Source of the DNA: an uncultured Synergistales bacterium
GTDB lineage: Bacteria > Synergistota > Synergistia > Synergistales > Aminobacteriaceae
Assembly: GCA_905234205.1 (NCBI GenBank)
Contig: CAJOGG010000037.1
Coordinates: 1-9,608, forward strand
Direction: 5' to 3'
Length of the DNA: 9,608 nt
In this document: positions 1 to 9,608 of the stretch, in pieces
How the letters are laid out: each line of letters starts with the position of its first letter
Numbering within the stretch: position 1 is the first letter of the stretch
Program-made: the position numbers and the translations under genes
Notes under the pieces: model-generated
Database searches by the model: none
The model's input: only the letters and a program-made list of their open reading frames with translations
Told to the model about the DNA's origin: nothing

Positions 1-3218
<3,218 letters not shown>

Positions 3219-3277
3219 TAAATTTTCTTATATAAACACTAATATGCGTGCAAGTATTCTACTACAAAATTTATGAA

Positions 3278-3286
3278 TGATACAAT
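3278..3286 (+). promoter_or_regulatory. Candidate extended -10 promoter of the acyl-ligase pair
   Basis: TGATACAAT matches the extended -10 form TGnTAnAAT. It would place transcription start around 3293, about 18 nt before the Shine-Dalgarno sequence. The -35 region (TTCTAC, 3257-3262, 18-nt spacing) is poor, as is common for extended -10 promoters. Inference from consensus only. Confidence 0.35.
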
Positions 3287-3296
3287 ACAATACAAT
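3281..3296. repeat. Pentanucleotide repeat TACAA x3
   Basis: Three perfect tandem TACAA units plus one extra T, inside the divergent promoter region and overlapping the candidate -10 box of the acyl-ligase genes. Each unit can present a TACAAT hexamer, so the number of units would shift the distance from -35 to -10 or to the ribosome binding site by 5 bp. Confidence 0.8.
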
Positions 3297-3310
3297 CACT
3301 AATTAATCGT

Positions 3311-3318
3311 AGGGAGGT
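3311..3318 (+). promoter_or_regulatory. Shine-Dalgarno sequence of the first acyl ligase
   Basis: AGGGAGGT ends 9 nt before the ATG at 3328. A strong match to the anti-SD of 16S rRNA and decisive for the start choice. Confidence 0.88.
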
Positions 3319-3327
3319 AAGAATTTA

Positions 3328-4830
3328 ATGCTCGAAAAAGTTATTGATGATTATATTCGTGAATTGCCCGAAAAAAATTGCTGTTGGTTCAATCGCAAGT
3401 GGCTGAAGGCAAAAGAATTTGGGGAGCTTGCGAATAACGTCACAGAGATTCTCAAAGCTTCGGGCTTGACTCCGGGACAAAGGCTAGCTGTGTTGATGCC
3501 AAATAGCCCTGTAATGTTGGCTGTTATGTACGCAACTTGGAAGCTTGGCGGCGTGTTTTGTCCTTTGAACGAGAAGACGGGAGAAATATCACTCATAAAG
3601 ACTCTCGGACTCTTGAAACCTTTTGCTGTAATTCTATCTGATGGAGTCAAGATTGAACTTGAGGACGCGTTGAAAAATTCCGGCTATGTCTGCTCTAGAT
3701 TCGGCTCTGAAAATTTGACTGGCAACGAAAATTTCAAAGGGGTAACTGCTCCGGCTGATGACTTCGATAAAACGCTGGCGGTTATCTTCTCAACTTCAGG
3801 GACAACTGGCGATCCCAAAGCTGTGCCATTGACTCACGAGAACATTCTCGACAACGTAAAGGCTTGCTTAGAAAAACTCGTTGACTTAACCCCGGATAAT
3901 TCTTTGTTGAACGTGCTGCCTAATTTCCATGCGTTCGGGTTCACGGTGTGCTGCGTGTTGCCATTCGTCCTAAAAGCGTCGCAAGTTCTTGTTGCAAGTT
4001 TCATGCCACCGTCAAACACTCTTAAGGCCATTGAGGAAGCTAAACCCGATGTGTTATTACTCGTGCCAACGATGATTGGATTCGCTGCGTCAATGCTGGA
4101 GCGTCAGGGGAAAAAATTAACCGGCATAAAAGTTTTGATAGCTGGCGGAGATAAATACAACACTAAAATGGACGACAGAGTAACAGCCGCTTTCGGTGTA
4201 CAACTTATTGAAGGCTACGGGATCACGGAATGTTCACCGGTCTTATCAGTCAATCCGACTCCCGCAGTCAGAAAACTTGGAACAGTCGGCCCCGCTCTAC
4301 CACGTTTTGAATTAAGGCTTAAGTCAGAAAATGGCGAGGAGTTACCGATTCCTGGCGATGGCGTTTTGTGGTGCAAAGGTCCAAGCGTAACTTCAGGCTA
4401 CTATCATGCGCCGGAGATTAATCACGAGAGATTCATTGATGGCTGGTTCAACACCGGCGACTATGTCAAGATTGATGAGGACGGTTATATAAGCATTCTT
4501 GACAGAGTAACGGATATTATCATTGTCGGAGGCTTCAACGTTTACCCGCAAGAAGTCGAGGCGATTTTGTCGGAGCACCCGGCCGTAAATACTGCTGTAG
4601 TAGTCGGAACTCCCAATGACATGAGCGGCGAAGTACCTAAAGCATTTATCATCAAGGAAAAAGATTCAGAGGTAACAGAACGTGAGCTTGTGAATTTCTG
4701 CAAGAATCGTTTATCACATTATAAAGTCCCTAGGACCATAGAATTTGTTGAGAGCCTGCCAATTTCAGCGACAGGAAAAATTTTACGACGTGTATTGCGT
4801 CAACAGGAAAGAGAGCGCGAAAAGAAGTAA
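3328..4830 (+). CDS. AMP-binding acyl-CoA/acyl-ACP synthetase, copy 1
   Basis: Adenylate-forming ligase (ANL superfamily) that should activate a carboxylic, probably fatty, acid with ATP to an acyl-adenylate and transfer it to a thiol (CoA or ACP). The 500 aa show the motifs in order: P-loop STSGTTGDPKAVPLTH (155-170), LPNFHAFGFT (the PxFHxFG type of Aas/FadD-like long-chain ligases), EGYGITE (295-301), the ATP-ribose aspartate in FNTGD (D378), hinge motif DRVTDIIIVGG from residue 392, and the C-terminal catalytic lysine in ATGKILRR (K484). No signal peptide or acyltransferase domain, so a stand-alone soluble ligase, slightly shorter than FadD. It overlaps the next gene by one base (TAATG), implying translational coupling. 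The usual PKG glycine of the P-loop is Ala (A165). The substrate cannot be told from the sequence; a role in recycling or scavenging fatty acids is inference. Confidence 0.9.
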   Translation: MLEKVIDDYIRELPEKNCCWFNRKWLKAKEFGELANNVTEILKASGLTPGQRLAVLMPNSPVMLAVMYATWKLGGVFCPLNEKTGEISLIKTLGLLKPFAVILSDGVKIELEDALKNSGYVCSRFGSENLTGNENFKGVTAPADDFDKTLAVIFSTSGTTGDPKAVPLTHENILDNVKACLEKLVDLTPDNSLLNVLPNFHAFGFTVCCVLPFVLKASQVLVASFMPPSNTLKAIEEAKPDVLLLVPTMIGFAASMLERQGKKLTGIKVLIAGGDKYNTKMDDRVTAAFGVQLIEGYGITECSPVLSVNPTPAVRKLGTVGPALPRFELRLKSENGEELPIPGDGVLWCKGPSVTSGYYHAPEINHERFIDGWFNTGDYVKIDEDGYISILDRVTDIIIVGGFNVYPQEVEAILSEHPAVNTAVVVGTPNDMSGEVPKAFIIKEKDSEVTERELVNFCKNRLSHYKVPRTIEFVESLPISATGKILRRVLRQQEREREKK

Positions 4831-6317
4831 TGAGGCTTGAGAACATCATCATTCCTAACTTACAGAATGATAGCGAGAAAAATTGTTATTGGTGGGACGG
4901 AAAATGGTACACACGTAAAGATTTGCTTGCTATCGTTGAGAATTGCGAAAACGTTTTGAGGGAAGCTGGCTTTACTCGTGGTCAGAAACTCGTTGTTATG
5001 CTGAAGAACTCCCCGTTAATTCCGGCGTTGTCGTTGGCATGTTGGAAGCTTGGCGGAATCTTTTGCCCATTGAACGAGAAAGCAGGACTTGAATCTCTCA
5101 CAGGCACATTGAATCTAATAAAGCCCTTTGCGGTTGTGTCTGAACACGAAATCCCGGAACTTGAAAAATTGTGGCCGTGTATCACATGCAACCTTAACGA
5201 TGTAACAATTCCAGCCTTCACAGGAAAAACTCAAGAGCCTGATTCAGAGGATTACGCCGTCATATTTGCGACTTCAGGTACAACAGGAATGCCCAAAGCC
5301 GTGCCATTAACTCATGGAAACTTGATAAGCAACTGTAAAGCTACGAAACAACAGGTTTACCCGCTTAATGAGAACAATACGTTTTTGACGGTACTGCCAA
5401 ATTTTCACTCGTTCGGCTATACATGTGCCACAATGCTTCCTCTTTCGATCGGGGCAAAACTTGCTATAGTCCCTTCGTTCCTTCCTCCGGCACAAACTAT
5501 AAGAGCCATTTCCGACGCGCCTACTACAGTAATGTATATTGTCCCGGCTATGCTTTCGTTCTTGTTGATGTCAGTTGAGAAAGGCAAGATCCCCGCGAAA
5601 ATTCTTTCACGTCAAAGCGTTATTTGCACTGGCGGCGATAGATTGAATCCCAACGTTCATAAGCAAGCACTAAAACTTTTGGGACGGGACATTATGGAAG
5701 GTTACGGCCTAACAGAAACTTCCCCGGTCGTATGTATGAATCACGATTGCGAGACTCAACATTCAGGGACTTCAGGGCCATTGATTCCGGGTTATGAGTA
5801 TAAGCTGAAGAATCGTGACGGAGAAGTCATAACTGACAAGGACAATAAAGAGGGCATTTTATGGATCAAGGGGCCAAGCATTACACCAGGATATTTGCAC
5901 GCACCGGAAATCACGGCTGAAAGATTCGACTCTGAAGGTTTCTTTAACACAGGCGATTACGTTCGATTTGATGAAGATGGCTACGTTTCTATTCTTGACA
6001 GAGTCACTGATATTATCATCGTCGGAGGCTTTAACGTTTACCCGCAGGAAGTCGAGAAAGTTTTAGCGGAACATCCGGCTGTACATCAGGCTGTAGTTGT
6101 AGGAATGCCGCACGAGATTAATGGACAAATCCCAAAGGCTTATATCTTGCTTGAAGACGGAGCTGAAACCAACGAGAGGGATATTATCAAGTTTGCGAAA
6201 GAACATTTAGCACATTTCAAGGTCCCAAGAGCTGTAGAATTTGTTAGCGAGTTTCCATTATCAGGAACGGGAAAAATTTTGCGGAGAGTTTTGCGAGATA
6301 GGGCGGCTGGTAAATAA
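4830..6317 (+). CDS. AMP-binding acyl-CoA/acyl-ACP synthetase, copy 2
   Basis: Tandem paralogue of the upstream gene, 495 aa, same domain order: P-loop ATSGTTGMPKAVPLTH (from about 147), LPNFHSFGYT, EGYGLTE (290-296), FNTGD with D376, DRVTDIIIVGG hinge from residue 390, and catalytic lysine in GTGKILRR (K482). All catalytic motifs are intact, so neither copy looks dead. The substrate-pocket middle region (about 190-280) and the N-terminus diverge much more than the C-terminal lid, suggesting different acids or different acceptors. The ATG overlaps the preceding TAA by one base, with only a weak purine-rich AAGAAG ahead, so translation is probably coupled to copy 1. Stop is followed within 8 nt by a terminator hairpin. 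Exact substrate unknown. Confidence 0.9.
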   Translation: MRLENIIIPNLQNDSEKNCYWWDGKWYTRKDLLAIVENCENVLREAGFTRGQKLVVMLKNSPLIPALSLACWKLGGIFCPLNEKAGLESLTGTLNLIKPFAVVSEHEIPELEKLWPCITCNLNDVTIPAFTGKTQEPDSEDYAVIFATSGTTGMPKAVPLTHGNLISNCKATKQQVYPLNENNTFLTVLPNFHSFGYTCATMLPLSIGAKLAIVPSFLPPAQTIRAISDAPTTVMYIVPAMLSFLLMSVEKGKIPAKILSRQSVICTGGDRLNPNVHKQALKLLGRDIMEGYGLTETSPVVCMNHDCETQHSGTSGPLIPGYEYKLKNRDGEVITDKDNKEGILWIKGPSITPGYLHAPEITAERFDSEGFFNTGDYVRFDEDGYVSILDRVTDIIIVGGFNVYPQEVEKVLAEHPAVHQAVVVGMPHEINGQIPKAYILLEDGAETNERDIIKFAKEHLAHFKVPRAVEFVSEFPLSGTGKILRRVLRDRAAGK

Positions 6318-6324
6318 AATAGAG

Positions 6325-6349
6325 TCCCCCGAGTTATTAGCTTGGGGGA
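6325..6349. terminator. Bidirectional intrinsic terminator between convergent operons
   Basis: Stem TCCCCCGAG (6325-6333) pairs with CTTGGGGGA (6341-6349), nine base pairs with one G-U, around a 7-nt loop TTATTAG. The plus strand continues with TTCGTTTT and the minus strand with CTATTTTATTT, so T-rich tails exist both ways. It ends the acyl-ligase operon and the ricT operon. The 3' arm and loop overlap the last codons and stop of ricT. Confidence 0.85.
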
Positions 6350-7446
6350 TTCGTTTTAGGCTTAGGATTTTTGGGGCGTTTTCGTCGATAATTTGCCTTG
6401 GATTTAGATTTAGACTTGGGGGATTCGTTTAAGGGTTGCTTATCCTTTTTAGTAGCTGGTTTAGATTTCACAACGTCTTTGAGTTCCAGTCGTTTCTCTC
6501 GTGTTCTTTTTCGTTCAGCTCTTTCCTTCAACATTGCTATACGTGCCGCTGCAGCTTTCTTTTTCTCCAAAAGCTCTTTGTCCTCGCCCCATTCTTCGCC
6601 TTGCAAGACAGCCTCTTTGAAGTCCGGAAACTCTTCAATCGAAATTGATACAAGCCTACCGTTTGGGAAACGTACGTTCACGCGTTCAGTGCCAAGTTCG
6701 ACGCTATCAAGCACATAAATTCCATGTTCAGTTTTGATTTTTGCACCAGGCCCAGGGAGTTTTGACCATAATTCGGTGTAATTCTCTTTCTCGTACGACA
6801 TACAGCACATTAATCGGCCGCATAAGCCTGAAATTTTTATTGGATTTAAGGCTGAACGTTGTTCCTTGACGATTTTAATACTTATCGGGGAAAATCCTCG
6901 CAGCCAATAACTACAACAGCATGGCCTCCCACATGAAGATATACCCTTGACAATTCGTGCCTCGTCTCTGATACCAACTTGTCGCATCTCTATTCTAGTC
7001 TTAAATTCGTGTGCAAGATCCCTCACGTATAATCTAAAATCTACGCGTTGTCCGGCCGTGAAATAGAAATACATTTTTTTGCGGTCGAGCATGTATTCAA
7101 CGTCCACAAGTTTCATGTTGAGCTTATGATCCTGCAAAATCTCTCGCGCAATCAACAAGGCCTTATCCTCTTCACGCTTACACATGTAATAAAATTCTAT
7201 GTCTCGCGCGTTGGCTTCCCTCACAAATTCAACTTCATGCAGCATTGTTTGTGTACTGTCCTCAAATGTTGAAGTCGCTAGTTTATATTTCTCCTGTTGT
7301 TCCTCTGAAAGCATTCCGCCGGGTAATCCCATTTCGTAGCCTCGTGAGGTCTTCAACAGAACCCATTTTGAGTTCAAGCTATCTGTATCGACTTTAGTCA
7401 GGCCTAAATATCTTGGCTTACCAAAGATCGTTAAATATACACTCAT
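6337..7446 (-). CDS. ricT: RicT/YaaT, PSP1-family Fe-S protein
   Basis: In Bacillus subtilis RicT (YaaT) acts with RicA and RicF in an Fe-S-containing complex that works with RNase Y in mRNA processing. This 369-aa protein has the family signature: VGIRDEARIVKGISSCGRPCCC (157-178) then FSPISIK and SLxP-like NPIKISGLCGRLMCCMSYE (to 219). The six canonical cysteines are C172, C177, C178, C209, C214 and C215; C176 and C89 are extra. A charged helical stretch (about 285-325) leads into a Lys/Ser/Arg/Pro-rich basic tail (326-369) longer than needed for the core, perhaps for RNA binding. ATG at 7446 overlaps holB by 29 nt and is preceded by AGAGGGA at 7454-7460. Last gene of its operon. ricA and ricF are not in the window. 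The basic tail contains a repeat read in two frames (see findings). Confidence 0.93.
   Translation of the reverse strand: MSVYLTIFGKPRYLGLTKVDTDSLNSKWVLLKTSRGYEMGLPGGMLSEEQQEKYKLATSTFEDSTQTMLHEVEFVREANARDIEFYYMCKREEDKALLIAREILQDHKLNMKLVDVEYMLDRKKMYFYFTAGQRVDFRLYVRDLAHEFKTRIEMRQVGIRDEARIVKGISSCGRPCCCSYWLRGFSPISIKIVKEQRSALNPIKISGLCGRLMCCMSYEKENYTELWSKLPGPGAKIKTEHGIYVLDSVELGTERVNVRFPNGRLVSISIEEFPDFKEAVLQGEEWGEDKELLEKKKAAAARIAMLKERAERKRTREKRLELKDVVKSKPATKKDKQPLNESPKSKSKSKANYRRKRPKNPKPKTNPPS
6341..6360. repeat. 20-nt repeat copy B (terminator arm and ricT end)
   Basis: CTTGGGGGATTCGTTTTAGG, identical at 19 of 20 positions to the copy at 6415-6434. On the minus strand it encodes the last ricT residues PKTNPP plus part of the final Ser codon. 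It also forms the 3' arm of the terminator. Confidence 0.85.
6415..6434. repeat. 20-nt repeat copy A (inside ricT)
   Basis: CTTGGGGGATTCGTTTAAGG, the partner of the copy at 6341-6360. Here it encodes PLNESPK of the ricT tail and is read in a different frame from copy B. Its first nine bases could also pair with the 5' terminator arm at 6325-6333. Confidence 0.85.
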
Positions 7447-8155
7447 AAATATTTCCCTCTTTTAACGTTAAGATTATTATGTCGCACAATAACGGGACGG
7501 CTAAAATTTTTTTGCTTGCTATGATTCGTAATCGTTCAATTATTGGCGCGTTAGGTTGTCTCTGTGATAAAGCGTAATTTGCCCAAGCCTCTAAATCGTT
7601 TATTACTGAATCGACTTCAGCTTTACGAGATCTTGCTAGCCATTGGAGCCACTCTGACTCATTGCTAGGCATTTTGTAAGATCGTGTTTGTTCCTGGGAG
7701 ATTAAGACACTGTAGCGGGATCTGCTTTTTAACGTCGGCAGAAATAATCTTCCGTCCTCCATTAAGAACAATATATAAGCATGCGTGGGAGGTTCTTCAG
7801 CGAGTTTCAGGAGGCTATTAGCAGCGGCGACCAACAATTTATCAGCACACATAACCACGCCCAAACGTTTTGACGCTTCCATGGGTTTCAACGCGATATT
7901 TTCAATAAAGCCTCGTGTAGTGTTAGAGTACTCCTCGTCGGTCATGGTGTTGCTATTTCCGATTCGCGCGGCCTTATCGCTGGTACCGATTACCAACAAA
8001 TCCGGGTGCGTAGGTCTGTAACTTCCAAGAACTTTTTTAGCAAGAGCCTCTATGATTTCGTTGTGCCATTTCACGGGAGCAACTATGGCTCTACAGTGGG
8101 GCATTTCCTCGCGCAATATCTCCTGCCACGTTACATTAGTAGCGAGATCAGACAA
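7418..8155 (-). CDS. holB: DNA polymerase III delta' subunit, reduced form
   Basis: Clamp-loader subunit that helps load the sliding clamp onto primed DNA. Recognised by ADKLLVAAANSLLKLAEEPP (104-123) and LPTLKSRS (139-146), which match the AdkmtxxAANALLKtLEEPP and lLPTixSRC signatures, and by position between yaaR and ricT. At 245 aa it is well short of the usual 300-330. The P-loop is absent (APVKWHNEI at 26-34 replaces GPxGxGK), the Walker B acids are absent (VVMCAD), the four-cysteine zinc module between them is missing, and SRC is SRS. The arginine-finger candidate R145 stays. It probably serves as a structural, non-ATPase subunit. The start is TTG, backed by GGAGG 10 nt upstream; the next Met (M18) would drop conserved sequence. 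It overlaps yaaR by 25 nt. Confidence 0.88.
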   Translation of the reverse strand: MSDLATNVTWQEILREEMPHCRAIVAPVKWHNEIIEALAKKVLGSYRPTHPDLLVIGTSDKAARIGNSNTMTDEEYSNTTRGFIENIALKPMEASKRLGVVMCADKLLVAAANSLLKLAEEPPTHAYILFLMEDGRLFLPTLKSRSRYSVLISQEQTRSYKMPSNESEWLQWLARSRKAEVDSVINDLEAWANYALSQRQPNAPIIERLRIIASKKILAVPLLCDIIILTLKEGNIYECIFNDLW

Positions 8156-8592
8156 CCTTTTATTTCCTCCATTATGGCCAAGGCTTTTGTCCTGTTTCCC
8201 TCGTAGATAAACGCCTCTTCAAGTTCGTCCATGGCTTTTTCCGCACGCTCAATCGTGATATACATTTTACGGTCAGTTTTTCGCCAACGCATATCACGTT
8301 TGATTCGCATTCCTTGGGCTGCACGCTTCAATAACTCATGCAAGACGGCTCTATATTCTTCAATCAAACGTCCACCAGGAAACACTGATAACCTGTCAGA
8401 TAGTTCATAAAGCTGATCCAATAATTCCTCAAGCTCCGTGGACTCCATTGCGGCCTCAAAGCTAAAAGCTGAAGGAGTAATTGCGCTTGCCGGGTCAGTG
8501 TGTCGTCCAGTCTGTGAACTTCCGTATTCAACTCGTGGCTGTGAACTTTGAGTAGGCTCTGAACCTCGTCGCTTTATCTGAATGGCACACAT
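8131..8592 (-). CDS. yaaR: YaaR-family (DUF327) protein
   Basis: A 153-aa protein of unknown molecular function, assigned to the YaaR/DUF327 family from its size (B. subtilis YaaR is about 146 aa), its all-helical look and its place between tmk and holB. Residues 1-44 are polar and probably disordered (Ser/Gln/Thr-rich). Residues 45-153 are helical and charged, with LEELLDQLYELSDRLS, a central EEYRAVLHELLKRAA segment and a basic RIKRDMRWRK patch, as in the family. No signal peptide, membrane segment or catalytic motif. ATG at 8592 overlaps tmk by 19 nt and has AGAGG 8 nt upstream (8601-8605). Conserved linkage with tmk, holB and ricT suggests a housekeeping role, but none is established here. 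Confidence 0.82.
   Translation of the reverse strand: MCAIQIKRRGSEPTQSSQPRVEYGSSQTGRHTDPASAITPSAFSFEAAMESTELEELLDQLYELSDRLSVFPGGRLIEEYRAVLHELLKRAAQGMRIKRDMRWRKTDRKMYITIERAEKAMDELEEAFIYEGNRTKALAIMEEIKGCLISLLM
8166..8170 (-). promoter_or_regulatory. Shine-Dalgarno sequence deciding the TTG start of holB
   Basis: GGAGG on the minus strand, 10 nt before TTG at 8155, lies inside the end of yaaR. No comparable site precedes the first in-frame ATG (codon 18), so TTG is favoured. Confidence 0.75.
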
Positions 8593-9146
8593 TCTGTAAT
8601 CCTCTTGAAGACTTGTGCTTCGTCAAGGCCGTCGCAATTTATTATTATGCCCGTGAAATTAGCTCGATAAAAATCGCTGACTTTGGTAATCAATCTCAAG
8701 CCTTCAGCCTCGAATTTATCATTATGATTGTTGCGAGCGAGTACTCGTGAAAAAGCTATCTCAGGATCTATATCAAGCAAAATTTTTACGTCAGGTTCAG
8801 GAAATTTACATGCCGCTATTAATTCTTTAACGTGGTCGATATTCAGAGCTTGGCCCGCAGATTGATAAGCCAATGTTGAGTCATTGTAACGTTCGCAAAT
8901 TATATTCTCATTAGCTTTGAGGGCAGGGGCTATAACTTTGTCAACGTGTTCAGCTCTATCAGCCAAGAACAACAATAAATCCGAGAGCGTGCACAAATTT
9001 TTGTTGCCCAATATCAACTCGCGCAATACATATGGCTCAGCAGTCCTTATAGTTTTTCGTCCAGTTTTAGTTTCAAGCCATTCAGCTAGCTTTGAAGATT
9101 GTGTGCCTTTTCCTGATCCGTCTACGCCTTCTATTGTGATAAACAT
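8574..9146 (-). CDS. tmk: Thymidylate (dTMP) kinase
   Basis: Phosphorylates dTMP to dTDP with ATP, an essential step in dTTP supply. The 190 aa carry the P-loop EGVDGSGKGTQ (6-16), the substrate-site FLADRAEH (R64), an ERYNDSTLAYQ motif (85-95) equivalent to DRYxxSxxAYQ, LLDIDPEIAFSR (123-134), and the lid segment RNNHNDKFE (138-146). Compared with the usual 200-215 aa it is short. The normal TREPGGTxxGExIR loop is TAEPYVLRELIL (35-46), lacking the Arg and Gly-Gly, and DRFE is DKFE. ATG follows the upstream TAA with no gap; GGAGAA at 9151-9156 serves as ribosome binding site. The family assignment is firm; full dTMP specificity is inferred. Confidence 0.93.
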   Translation of the reverse strand: MFITIEGVDGSGKGTQSSKLAEWLETKTGRKTIRTAEPYVLRELILGNKNLCTLSDLLLFLADRAEHVDKVIAPALKANENIICERYNDSTLAYQSAGQALNIDHVKELIAACKFPEPDVKILLDIDPEIAFSRVLARNNHNDKFEAEGLRLITKVSDFYRANFTGIIINCDGLDEAQVFKRITECVPFR

Positions 9147-9608
9147 TTATTTCTCCGTGTCAATTCGTATAATTCGCTTCATCATGCCGCTAATGAAATA
9201 TTCAGAGCTGTAGATTCCAAGACTGCCTTCCTCGATTCGTCGTGATTTAGTCTCGCTCAAAAATTCTTGCTCTTCTGGTAATAAGTCATCGTCGGTAGAA
9301 TTTGCGCCTGATTTTTTCGATAACGCTTTGCTCAAAGCATTGCCTAAATTGTCGCTATTGAGTTCCAGAATCAACTCGTTATTAGAATCGGCGGCCTTGA
9401 ACTCGGTCAGTAATCTCTCAAGGCTGTCTATAGTTTTATACCCCTCATTAATGGCTGTCTGCGGCATAGGCTCTTCGCTACCTCCACGAACGATCAATTC
9501 ACTTACGCCGGAGGCATCGTCAGGGATTTTGAGCTTGAATTTACGTTCTATAGTTTCAGTTCTCCAGGCTCGCAACGTAACACTGATTTCAATTTCTTCA
9601 CCTGGCTT
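9147..9608 (-). CDS. C-terminal part of a probable SpoIVB/S55-peptidase-like protein, 5' end beyond the window
   Basis: The frame is open to the right edge: 11 further codons (KPGEEIEISVT) precede the TTG at 9575, so that TTG is not a real start. The 153 visible residues begin with PGEEIEISVTLRAWRTETIE, then KFKLKIPDDASGVSELIVRGG. This is the pattern (PGE, a beta-strand, LRxWRxE, IPxDA, LxVRGG) that I associate with the region after the S55 peptidase domain in SpoIVB-type secreted proteins. Then comes NNELILEL and a charged, Asp/Glu-rich linker. The catalytic Ser/His and any signal peptide would lie outside the window, so neither activity nor export can be seen. It sits directly upstream of tmk with zero spacing and is probably co-transcribed with it. 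An unrelated secreted or envelope protein remains possible. Confidence 0.5.
   Translation of the reverse strand, partial: KPGEEIEISVTLRAWRTETIERKFKLKIPDDASGVSELIVRGGSEEPMPQTAINEGYKTIDSLERLLTEFKAADSNNELILELNSDNLGNALSKALSKKSGANSTDDDLLPEEQEFLSETKSRRIEEGSLGIYSSEYFISGMMKRIIRIDTEK

Noticed and set aside
6398..6718. 106-codon plus-strand open frame opposite ricT
   Set aside because: It lies antisense to the well-supported ricT, is Ser/Phe-rich from the reverse of Lys/Glu codons and has no ribosome binding site I can see.
9147..9575. TTG at 9575 as the start of a 142-aa gene
   Set aside because: The frame continues open for 11 more codons to the window edge, and those codons (PGEEIEISVT) complete a motif with what follows; no Shine-Dalgarno sequence precedes the TTG.

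Overview
The window looks like chromosomal DNA of an anaerobic, low-to-mid GC bacterium. It carries a pyruvate:ferredoxin oxidoreductase (PFOR) and a tmk-yaaR-holB-ricT replication/RNA-processing cluster in the order known from Firmicutes. The last gene at the right edge resembles the C-terminal part of SpoIVB/S55 peptidase-type proteins. That combination fits a Firmicutes-like lineage or Synergistota; this is inference from gene content only. I see no mobile element, tRNA, rRNA or CRISPR array.

Left block (1-3199, minus): the first 1066 codons of PFOR, cut by the left edge. It has the pyruvate-binding N-terminus, an 8Fe ferredoxin domain and the TPP-binding domain. A 128-bp divergent intergenic region (3200-3327) holds both ribosome binding sites, a pentanucleotide repeat and candidate overlapping promoters. 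Middle block (3328-6317, plus): two tandem paralogous adenylate-forming acyl-CoA/acyl-ACP ligases joined by a TAATG stop/start overlap. They meet the right block convergently at a bidirectional hairpin terminator at 6325-6349, which overlaps the end of ricT.

Right block (6337-9608, minus, transcribed right to left): an S55-like protein (5' end outside the window), thymidylate kinase, a YaaR/DUF327 protein, a reduced DNA polymerase III delta' subunit, and the Fe-S protein RicT/YaaT (PSP1 family). All junctions overlap or abut and each internal start has its own Shine-Dalgarno sequence, so this is almost certainly one operon. It links dTTP supply, the clamp loader and an RNase Y-associated factor, a linkage conserved across Gram-positive-type genomes.

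No wholly new system is evident. The points most worth a second look are: a Cys/His-rich insertion in PFOR; a delta' subunit without P-loop, Walker B acidic residues or zinc module; a thymidylate kinase with changed signature motifs; and a 20-nt terminator-arm repeat inside ricT that is read in two different frames.
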